The notes below the pieces were generated by a model that made no database searches, had not been told where the DNA came from, and saw only the letters and a program-made list of their open reading frames with translations. Position numbers and translations under genes: made by a program. Positions 41,102 through 46,766 of a DNA stretch of 46,766 bases are shown piece after piece (positions within the stretch are counted from its first letter, which is position 1; each line of letters begins with the position of its first letter). The DNA comes from Sphaerochaeta sp. (GTDB taxonomy: Bacteria; Spirochaetota; Spirochaetia; Sphaerochaetales; Sphaerochaetaceae): assembly GCA_018399495.1 (NCBI GenBank), contig JAGYOG010000021.1:1-46766 (forward strand), given 5' to 3'.

Positions 41102-42094
41102 TTATGCGTGGCTGGCTGAACCAAGTACATTGATGTTCTTGTGCATGTACATTTTTTTCAACTCATCGCGAGCAGGTCCGAGATACTTGCGGGGATCGAA
41201 CTCTCCGGGTTTCTCAGCCAAGGTCTTGCGGATGAGAGCGGTCATGGCAAGCCTGCCATCACTGTCGATGTTGATCTTGCATACGGCACTCTTAGCAGCC
41301 TTGCGAAGTTGTTCCTCAGGAATACCAACGTTGTCCTTGAGCTGTCCACCGTACTGCAGGATCATGTTTACATACTGCATAGGAACAGAGGAAGAACCGT
41401 GAAGGACAATGGAGAAGCCAGGAAGCTGTTTCTCAATTTCTTCAAGAATATCAAAGCGGAGCGGAGGTGGAATAAGGATTCCTTCCTCGTTGCGGGTACA
41501 CTGGCTGGGCTCAAATTTGTTTGCACCATGGCTTGTTCCAATGGAGATAGCAAGAGAGTCACAACCGGTGCGGTTGACAAAGTCAACAACTTCTTCAGGC
41601 TTGGTGTAGTGGCTGACCTCAGCAACGACATCATCCTCGATGCCGGCGAGTACGCCCAATTCACCTTCGACTGTTATATCGTACTTGTGTGCATATTCCA
41701 CAACCTTCTTGGTGACAGCAATATTCTCTTCGTAAGGAAGGTGGGAACCATCAATCATGACAGAGGAGAAACCGTTGTCGATACACTCCTTGCAGGTTTC
41801 GAAGCTATCACCATGGTCAAGGTGAAGAACGATGGGAATCTGACAACCGAGTTCCTTTGCATACTCACCAGCACCACGTGCCATGTTTCTCAACAGATTG
41901 ATATTGGCGTAGTCTCGAGCGCCCTTGGAAACCTGAAGAATTACTGGGGATTTGGTCTCAACACAAGCCTGTATAATAGCTTGTAGCTGTTCCATATTGT
42001 TAAAATTGTAGGCAGGAATTGCATACCCACCCTTGATAGCCTTTGCGAACATGTCTTTGGTATTTACCAGACCAAGTTCTTTATAGGATGTCAT
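41102..42094 (-). CDS. fba: Class II fructose-bisphosphate aldolase
   Basis: Zinc-dependent glycolytic aldolase splitting fructose 1,6-bisphosphate. It has 330 residues. Motifs are YAIPAYNFNNMEQLQAII, the zinc and base region VLHLDHGDSFETCKECIDNG, SVMIDGSHLPYEENI, the glycine-rich GVLAGIED, and the phosphate-binding VLHGSSSVP. AAGGAG precedes the ATG. It is a single-gene transcript between its own promoter and terminator. A related tagatose- or other ketose-bisphosphate aldolase is possible, but the overall pattern favours Fba. Confidence 0.93.
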   Translation of the reverse strand: MTSYKELGLVNTKDMFAKAIKGGYAIPAYNFNNMEQLQAIIQACVETKSPVILQVSKGARDYANINLLRNMARGAGEYAKELGCQIPIVLHLDHGDSFETCKECIDNGFSSVMIDGSHLPYEENIAVTKKVVEYAHKYDITVEGELGVLAGIEDDVVAEVSHYTKPEEVVDFVNRTGCDSLAISIGTSHGANKFEPSQCTRNEEGILIPPPLRFDILEEIEKQLPGFSIVLHGSSSVPMQYVNMILQYGGQLKDNVGIPEEQLRKAAKSAVCKINIDSDGRLAMTALIRKTLAEKPGEFDPRKYLGPARDELKKMYMHKNINVLGSASHA

Positions 42095-42133
42095 AGGTTA
42101 CTCCTTGTATGATGGTAGGTTCTTTTCGTTACA

Positions 42134-42162
42134 AATGTAGCCAATATGGGGAAAGTGGTCAA
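42134..42162 (-). promoter_or_regulatory. fba: Promoter of the aldolase gene
   Basis: On the minus strand, TTGACC (42162-42157), a 17-base spacer and TACATT (42139-42134). The promoter of the divergent gene starts 18 bases away. Confidence 0.65.
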
Positions 42163-42180
42163 CCAGTATGTGGTTGTTTC

Positions 42181-42209
42181 TTGACTGTAGGCAACACGAT
42201 TGGTACAGT
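42181..42209 (+). promoter_or_regulatory. Promoter of the anchored unknown protein, near-leaderless geometry
   Basis: TTGACT (42181-42186), a 17-base spacer and TACAGT (42204-42209) are followed by 7 bases and the ATG at 42217. No Shine-Dalgarno is present. Confidence 0.65.
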
Positions 42210-42216
42210 TTCTGGC

Positions 42217-42981
42217 ATGAATAGAAGGATTGTGTTGCCCTTTTCTCTTGTATTGTTGCTTACTGCAACAATCTTGGTATTCTCTATCTTCTTACCCCGG
42301 GTAACATTTCTCGTGGACGCTCTCTATAATAAAACAGTACTTACTGTCCAGAAACGTGAACTCTTTTTCACACTGCTGAAAAGTGGATATATCTTAGATA
42401 TTCAGGAAGTACCGCTCAAGTTAGATGCAGAACAGATGCTTGATACCGTAAAAGCAAGGAGTCAATTCATTATTGCCTCCCCCTTGGTGAGTATGAAACT
42501 GAAAGAATCTGATATTCCTGTAAATCTGGTAGGGCAGGGAAGAAACATAGACCATGCCACTGCTTTCAAGCACTTTTGGCTTATTGATGAAGAGGCCATG
42601 CTGGGTGCTATGAAATACCCCGACCTCCTCACTGCCTTGGTAGGGGAGGCAGATGCAAAGCGTTTCTCCGATCCTTTTCCCAGTGATTTAGTGTTCCTCA
42701 AAGGAAGCGAAGAACATGACAATCAATTTGCAGAACGCATAAATCATATACTGCAGGAACGCCAGGTAATAACGGTGGTTGCTCCGTCCCTCGGCCCTTG
42801 GGCAATCCCCTTGTTGCAGGATACTTCCATGCAGTGGGTTGTCGCAGCTGAATATCTCTCCATGATCCCCACAAAGCAGCAAAGCGGGGTTATGGTCACT
42901 GACCTTGTAGCTGCAGTGAAGGCATTGTTGTCAGGGAAAGAGGGTACCCAAGCACTCAAGTGGAAGCTCCTCAGCCTGTAA
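42217..42981 (+). CDS. Membrane-anchored extracytoplasmic protein of unknown function
   Basis: 254 residues, family not recognised. Residues 5-25 (VLPFSLVLLLTATILVFSIFL) form an anchor after a basic start. The rest alternates strand and helix: FIIASPLVSMKLK, IPVNLVGQGRN, DLVFLKGSEEHDNQFAERIN, VITVVAPSLGPWAIPLL and WVVAAEYLSMIP. This rhythm recalls the two Rossmann-like lobes of LacI/ribose-binding folds, but that is an impression only. The ATG at 42217 is chosen because a full promoter ends just before it; the frame upstream is open but coincides with that promoter. Its end overlaps the convergent TatD-family gene by 11 bases. Confidence 0.7.
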   Translation: MNRRIVLPFSLVLLLTATILVFSIFLPRVTFLVDALYNKTVLTVQKRELFFTLLKSGYILDIQEVPLKLDAEQMLDTVKARSQFIIASPLVSMKLKESDIPVNLVGQGRNIDHATAFKHFWLIDEEAMLGAMKYPDLLTALVGEADAKRFSDPFPSDLVFLKGSEEHDNQFAERINHILQERQVITVVAPSLGPWAIPLLQDTSMQWVVAAEYLSMIPTKQQSGVMVTDLVAAVKALLSGKEGTQALKWKLLSL

Positions 42982-43759
42982 GAAAAGAATGAAAGTTGCT
43001 TTTCACTTGCTCGACCAAATCCGTTAGCTCTATACCCCGTAAATCAGCAGCAAATCGGTAGATATGCTCCATATTCAAAGGGGTGTTGGGTCTTCCCCTC
43101 ATGGGGTTTGGGCTGAGGTAGGGGCTGTCAGTTTCCAAGAGGATACGCTCTGCAGGTATGGTTGTAAACAGTTCCTGCATGGATTTGTTTGCTTTGTAGG
43201 TAAGAGGACCGGCAAAGGAGAGGTAGAACCCTTTATGGATGGCCAGTTTTGCCAGTTCCTCACTGCCTTGGAAACAGTGGAAGACTCCTTGTCTGGAGAA
43301 TCCACGACTTCTTAGTAGTGTGGTGAACTGCTCGTCTGCTTCGCGGTTGTGGAAAATGACAGGAAGGTTTCTCTGTTCTGAAATTTCAATTTGTGAGAGG
43401 AGCAGCCCCTCTTGTGTTGTTTTTGTCCCATAGTCCCAGTGGTTATCCAGTCCAACCTCTCCGATGGCTACCGCGTTGGTTTCATCGAGTTGCTTCAGCA
43501 GTGTTTCCAGCTGAATATCTACTGGTATTTCGCCTTCTTTTACTCCCCATGGCCCGATTCCTCCGCTTAGATGCACAAAAGGGTAGGCTGCAAAGCGCTT
43601 TGCCCGTGCAGTCAGGTCATCGGCTTCGAGTCCGATGTCGATGCCTTCCATGAAGTGTTCCTGCATGGTGTTAAGAAGGGGATCCACCTCGATGCCTTTC
43701 TGCTCGATGGACAACAAATGGAAGTGAGAATCAATCATATGATGGGGTAGTGTCTGCAT
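42971..43759 (-). CDS. TatD-family metal-dependent nuclease/hydrolase
   Basis: 262-residue TIM-barrel DNase-like hydrolase of the TatD family. The N-terminal IDSHFHLL gives the HxH metal pair, and other ligands are in VAIGEVGLDNHWDYG (Glu), LPVIFHNREADEQF (His), VFHCFQGSEELA (His) and ILLETDSPYLSPNPMRGRPN (Asp). Known members remove 3' ends of DNA or RNA. The start is placed at the ATG 43759 because TTGCAA, 17 bases, TATAAC ends 7 bases before it. A GTG at 43765 falls 1 base after that -10, and a later ATG at 43738 is also possible. There is no Shine-Dalgarno. Confidence 0.88.
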   Translation of the reverse strand: MQTLPHHMIDSHFHLLSIEQKGIEVDPLLNTMQEHFMEGIDIGLEADDLTARAKRFAAYPFVHLSGGIGPWGVKEGEIPVDIQLETLLKQLDETNAVAIGEVGLDNHWDYGTKTTQEGLLLSQIEISEQRNLPVIFHNREADEQFTTLLRSRGFSRQGVFHCFQGSEELAKLAIHKGFYLSFAGPLTYKANKSMQELFTTIPAERILLETDSPYLSPNPMRGRPNTPLNMEHIYRFAADLRGIELTDLVEQVKSNFHSFLTG

Positions 43760-43766
43760 ATGCACT

Positions 43767-43795
43767 GTTATAGCTCAGCCCAAACTTTGTTGCAA
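43767..43795 (-). promoter_or_regulatory. Promoter of the TatD-family gene, near-leaderless geometry
   Basis: On the minus strand, TTGCAA (43795-43790), a 17-base spacer and TATAAC (43772-43767), then 7 bases to the ATG at 43759. Confidence 0.6.
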
Positions 43796-43835
43796 GGGAA
43801 CATAATATCTCATGGTCTGCCAGCATAACTCATGG

Positions 43836-43841
43836 TACACT
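43836..43841 (+). promoter_or_regulatory. -10 element of the flavodoxin gene, leaderless geometry
   Basis: TACACT ends 6 bases before the ATG at 43848, the same hexamer and spacing as before the HtrA-like gene. The -35 region is weak (TGGTCT at 17 bases). Confidence 0.45.
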
Positions 43842-43847
43842 CACTAT

Positions 43848-44336
43848 ATGAATACTATAGCAATTGTTTATTACTCATTGGAAGGTCATACAAAGTATCT
43901 GGCAAAGCAGCTTGCCGAGAGATTAGGTGCCGATCTTTTCCAGATTCGACCAAAAAGAACGTATCCTACAAAAGGGTTTCCCAAATTCTTCTGTGCTGGA
44001 AGGGATGCCAGCCTTAAATGGAACGTTGCACTACAGAAACCTCTCCCCGAACTCACAAGCTACACTACGGTGTTGCTTTGTACACCGGTCTGGGCTGAGA
44101 CGACCAGTGCCCCAATGTACTCCTTTCTCAAGCAGACCGATCTCTCTTCCAAGCAACTTTTCTTCATTGCCACCTGTAGCGGAGGATCAGCCAAGCGTTG
44201 CTTTGAGCGAATGCAAAAAGCTTCAAAAGGCGCATCTATTCTGGGTGAAGAGAGATTTGTACATCCAAGTGGAGAAACAGTGGAGCGTGATGAAACGCAA
44301 ATTGCGTCAATCTGCAGTTTGGTAAAAGAAGTATAG
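43848..44336 (+). CDS. Flavodoxin-family protein
   Basis: 162-residue FMN-binding electron-transfer or reductase-like protein. The N-terminal FMN phosphate loop is IVYYSLEGHTKYLAKQLAE, and the second FMN-contact segment TPVWAETTSAPMYSFL and third FFIATCSGGSAKRCF are typical of flavodoxins related to NAD(P)H-dependent oxidoreductases. The ATG at 43848 (MNTIAIVYYS) was chosen over an upstream in-frame start because it gives the normal flavodoxin N-terminus. It lacks a Shine-Dalgarno. The FAD oxidoreductase gene begins 24 bases after the stop, so the two may act together in redox chemistry (inference). Confidence 0.85.
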   Translation: MNTIAIVYYSLEGHTKYLAKQLAERLGADLFQIRPKRTYPTKGFPKFFCAGRDASLKWNVALQKPLPELTSYTTVLLCTPVWAETTSAPMYSFLKQTDLSSKQLFFIATCSGGSAKRCFERMQKASKGASILGEERFVHPSGETVERDETQIASICSLVKEV

Positions 44337-44360
44337 CTAGGCGAGAGGAAGGTGAAAGGC

Positions 44361-46184
44361 ATGGACTTTGAGATTCTGGTAGTTGGGGGTGGACTGAGTG
44401 GATTGAGTGCTGCTGCCTTGCTTGCAAAGCGGGGATTGAAGGTTGCTGTTGTCGACAAAGCGACCCACCCTGGTGGAAGTTGCGGTGCTTTTAAACGTGA
44501 CGATGCGCTCTTCGACCAAGGCTCCTCCATGCTTTTCGGTTGGGGAAAGCGGGGGTTCAATGCCCACCGGTTTCTCTTCAACTGTCTGGAAGAGCCCATA
44601 GATATCATTCAACATGAGTTGCTCTACTGTATCCATTTTGGCGATACCAAGGTAAGGTTTTTCCCCGATATCGAACAGTTCATTGAAGAGCTGGTTCCTC
44701 TCTTTCCTGATGAGGAACAGAACCTAAGAAGGTTTTATCATGATATGGAGAAACTCTACACCCATGTAATGGTGGAGAATCCTTCCTATACTACCCCTGA
44801 TGAAGTTGACAGGAACATAGCGTTGAAAGCGATGCTCCACCACCCAATTTCCTACATCAGGTTTCTCTCGTACTTGAATAAGAGTGCAAGATCTCTTCTT
44901 TCGAAATACTTTTCCAATCCAAAGATTTTCAACTTCTTCGACAAACTTACCAGCACCTACTGCTACACCACTGTAGCGGAGTCGCCTGCTATTCTCTCCT
45001 CGGTCATGTTTGTCGATAACCATGTCGGGGGTAGTTATTATCCTGCTGGTTCCACGCTCTTCTTAACAGGAAAGCTAGAGAAGGTCATCGAGGAGCATGG
45101 CGGGACGATGATCAATAAATCTGAGGTAGTGGCATTTGATACTGATCATGGAACTATAACCGGGGTGAATCTTGCTGATGGAAGAAAACTGACCGCAAAT
45201 CAAATTATCTATAGCGGAACTGTATGGAATTTATATGATAAATTGCTACCTGTAGAAGCCACAACCGAAAAGAGAAGAACATGGGCAAAAACACAAGTGC
45301 CCACCTACCCAAGTGTGGCTTTGTATCTTTTGGTAGATAAAGAAGCCATCGATGAAGGGACCATTGCTGTAGAGATGTTGATCGGGAATATTGATGTGTT
45401 GGATGAAGCAGAAGTGACTGTCTATATCCCGAGTGTGGATGACAAGACCATCTGCCCTGAGGATGCACATGTGGTGATGGCAATCGGTCCATCGTTTGCC
45501 GACTGGGACACGCTTGATGACGCGTCTTATGTGCAACGGAAAGAAGAAGAAATCGAACGGTTGCTCACCGTATTGGAAAAGCGTTGGCCAGAGATCAGGA
45601 ACCATGTAAGGCATGTTGAACTTGCCACTCCCAAGACTATAGAGCGGTACACCATGAAAAATGGGGGAGCCGTGGCCGGTCCAAAACAGATGCTGGGGAA
45701 CCATATGTTCAAGCGACTCCATATTCAAACAGAGTTCTCAAATCTCTTTTGCTGTGGTGAATCAACGGTCATGGGAACCGGGACACCTACTGTAACAACC
45801 AGTGGTATTGCTGCAGCTAATGCGGTGTTGAAACAGCGCTCCCTTGAACCTTTTGTCTACGATAATACACGAAAAGAGTATGTGCGCCTTATCGACCCTC
45901 CCTTTACGAAGGACCTGCTCTTTGCAGAAGATAGTCCGGAGCTCCGAAGGATCCGGCTTGCTGCCAGACGTTGTCTCTACTGCGAGCATCCATCCTGCTC
46001 TGAGGGAACAGACTTGGATGTACCAGGGATCATGCGAAGGGTGACTGTGGGAAACTACAAGGGTGCAAAGAGAATACTAGAATCTGCAAGGATGGACACG
46101 TATGAGGTCCTTGAGGCTTCCTGTATCAGGGAAGAGGCTGTAGAGATTGACAAGGTATGCTCTTATTTAAAAACGATTAATTAG
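44361..46184 (+). CDS. CrtI/phytoene-desaturase-like FAD oxidoreductase with C-terminal GltD-type cysteine domain
   Basis: 607 residues. The N-terminal 500 match CrtI/retinol-saturase-like FAD enzymes: dinucleotide site ILVVGGGLSGLSAAALLAKR, then VVDKATHPGGSCGAF, GGSYYPAGSTLFLTGKLEKV, and the C-terminal FAD motif NLFCCGESTVMGTGTPTVTTSG. The last 75 residues resemble the N-terminal iron-sulfur domain of glutamate synthase small subunit: ARRCLYCEHPSCSEG, DVPGIMRRVTVGNYKGAKRIL and LEASCIREEAVEI. Cys538, Cys541 and Cys546 are present, but the fourth ligand is Thr550, and the second cysteine group is mostly missing. The ATG at 44361 has AGGAAGG 8 bases upstream. The substrate is unknown; carotenoid synthesis is not implied. 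Confidence 0.82.
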   Translation: MDFEILVVGGGLSGLSAAALLAKRGLKVAVVDKATHPGGSCGAFKRDDALFDQGSSMLFGWGKRGFNAHRFLFNCLEEPIDIIQHELLYCIHFGDTKVRFFPDIEQFIEELVPLFPDEEQNLRRFYHDMEKLYTHVMVENPSYTTPDEVDRNIALKAMLHHPISYIRFLSYLNKSARSLLSKYFSNPKIFNFFDKLTSTYCYTTVAESPAILSSVMFVDNHVGGSYYPAGSTLFLTGKLEKVIEEHGGTMINKSEVVAFDTDHGTITGVNLADGRKLTANQIIYSGTVWNLYDKLLPVEATTEKRRTWAKTQVPTYPSVALYLLVDKEAIDEGTIAVEMLIGNIDVLDEAEVTVYIPSVDDKTICPEDAHVVMAIGPSFADWDTLDDASYVQRKEEEIERLLTVLEKRWPEIRNHVRHVELATPKTIERYTMKNGGAVAGPKQMLGNHMFKRLHIQTEFSNLFCCGESTVMGTGTPTVTTSGIAAANAVLKQRSLEPFVYDNTRKEYVRLIDPPFTKDLLFAEDSPELRRIRLAARRCLYCEHPSCSEGTDLDVPGIMRRVTVGNYKGAKRILESARMDTYEVLEASCIREEAVEIDKVCSYLKTIN

Positions 46185-46766
46185 AGAGATTTGTAAAATA
46201 CCCGCCAGTAGTATGAAATTTAATACCATTGATAAGTGCTTGTTGGACTCGCCTCTGTAGACTTGAGGTTGCGTTGTATGCAAGCACCTCAGTTTCGCCA
46301 AGACCAAAACCAAAGACTCGCTCATAGATCTGAGGCACGTCATGCATTACGGGGAATTTCCTGAATCGATGCATGAACGCTCTGGTGTTGCTCTCTTGGT
46401 TTGCCACCAATTCCAAGGCAGGGTCTAGGAGCCAAGAGGAACAAACAACAAAGGAAATTGATGGGAAATATATCTTTGCCATTGCTAGTGATTCGTCAAC
46501 AGATGACGGGGTGAGAGGACTGCCGGAGGGTATGTGTAGATGTAGTACTAATGTCTCACTATCTGCTACGAGACGAAACCTTTGTAAAGGTAACTGCACA
46601 GTTTGTCTATCAATCGTGCCTAGTGTGGTATTTACCAAGTGACTGGATACCTGACTGGTTTCATCCTGGAATGAGGTATAAAACGCTGCATTCTGATCCT
46701 CAGTAAGATACCCATCCCTATCACAGGAGAGTCCTCCGTTGGCTACTATAATCAGCGTATCATCTT
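46177..46766 (-). CDS. Acyltransferase-like protein with GNAT C-terminal-type domain (5' end missing)
   Basis: The frame is open from the window end to the stop at 46177, so only the C-terminal 196 residues are seen; a TTG at 46638 is not a credible start. Recognisable blocks are LVLHLHIPSGSPLTPSSVDES, FVVCSSWLLDPALELV, NTRAFMHRFRKFPV and VFGFGLGETEV. These recall proteins annotated as acyltransferases with a two-part GNAT fold (DUF5596-like). That is from memory of the family; the active site lies mostly outside the window. The gene converges on the FAD oxidoreductase and overlaps its end by 8 bases. Confidence 0.65.
   Translation of the reverse strand, partial: DDTLIIVANGGLSCDRDGYLTEDQNAAFYTSFQDETSQVSSHLVNTTLGTIDRQTVQLPLQRFRLVADSETLVLHLHIPSGSPLTPSSVDESLAMAKIYFPSISFVVCSSWLLDPALELVANQESNTRAFMHRFRKFPVMHDVPQIYERVFGFGLGETEVLAYNATSSLQRRVQQALINGIKFHTTGGYFTNLSN

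Noticed and set aside
41141..41986. 281-codon plus-strand ORF
   Set aside because: It lies wholly antisense to the class II aldolase gene, whose motifs are unmistakable.

Overview
The window looks like a chromosomal segment of a fermentative, anaerobic spirochaete, most likely Sphaerochaeta or a close relative. This is inferred from gene content and protein style, because there is no rRNA or other marker gene to settle it. Supporting signs are a PerR-like/rubrerythrin oxidative-stress pair, bacterial glycogen synthesis, a Bacteroides-type L-ribulokinase beside araA, lipoproteins, and short intergenic regions. Base composition is moderate and even throughout. No phage, insertion sequence, CRISPR array or integrase is visible, so this is mostly ordinary chromosome with a few odd genes.

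Layout. 1-6.1 kb: end of a 5'-nucleotidase gene, tRNA-Asn, an orphan FtsX-type permease, and a galE / phosphohexomutase / unknown-gene operon on the minus strand. 6.1-9.3 kb: a stand-alone RlmK-type rRNA methyltransferase with an acidic linker and ten 15-residue R/D/G/P-rich repeats, then a PerR-like regulator and rubrerythrin behind a promoter with an embedded palindrome. 9.3-13 kb: amidohydrolase, glnS and a DUF1349-type gene, all minus. 13-18.2 kb: HD-domain protein, PfkB sugar kinase, HtrA-like protease and uvrB; uvrB is broken by a dense cluster of small indels. 18.2-20.7 kb: an intact caspase-like lipoprotein gene, a broken paralogue and a small exported protein. 20.7-24.6 kb: thiamine ABC transporter (ATPase, fused permease, binding protein) behind a TPP riboswitch. 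24.6-28.1 kb: nnr, a small membrane protein, a Nudix hydrolase and an MscS channel. 28.3-32.7 kb: LacI-type regulator divergent from araA, with two matching operators, then the ribulokinase. 32.8-35.6 kb: glgC-glgA. 35.7-39.2 kb: trxB, tsaB, tsaE and a TPR protein in overlapping genes, preceded by a 6S RNA. 39.3-42.1 kb: coiled-coil protein, rplT, rpmI, infC and class II aldolase. 42.2-46.8 kb: an anchored protein of unknown function, a TatD nuclease, a flavodoxin, a CrtI-like FAD oxidoreductase with a C-terminal iron-sulfur-type domain, and the end of an acyltransferase-like gene.

How the genes work together. The arabinose genes (isomerase, kinase, LacI repressor), galE, the hexomutase, the PfkB kinase, aldolase and glgCA form a sugar-uptake-to-storage theme. 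PerR/rubrerythrin and thioredoxin reductase handle oxygen and redox stress. The thi operon imports thiamine under riboswitch control.

The most unusual signals are these. (1) A recurring promoter geometry places a -10 hexamer exactly 6 or 7 bases before the ATG of at least seven genes, most of which lack a Shine-Dalgarno sequence, which predicts leaderless mRNAs. (2) Indels are clustered in uvrB and in the caspase-like paralogue. (3) The RlmK protein carries a long repeat tail. (4) A CrtI-like oxidoreductase ends in a shortened GltD-type cysteine domain. All calls come from reading the sequence; no database search was run.
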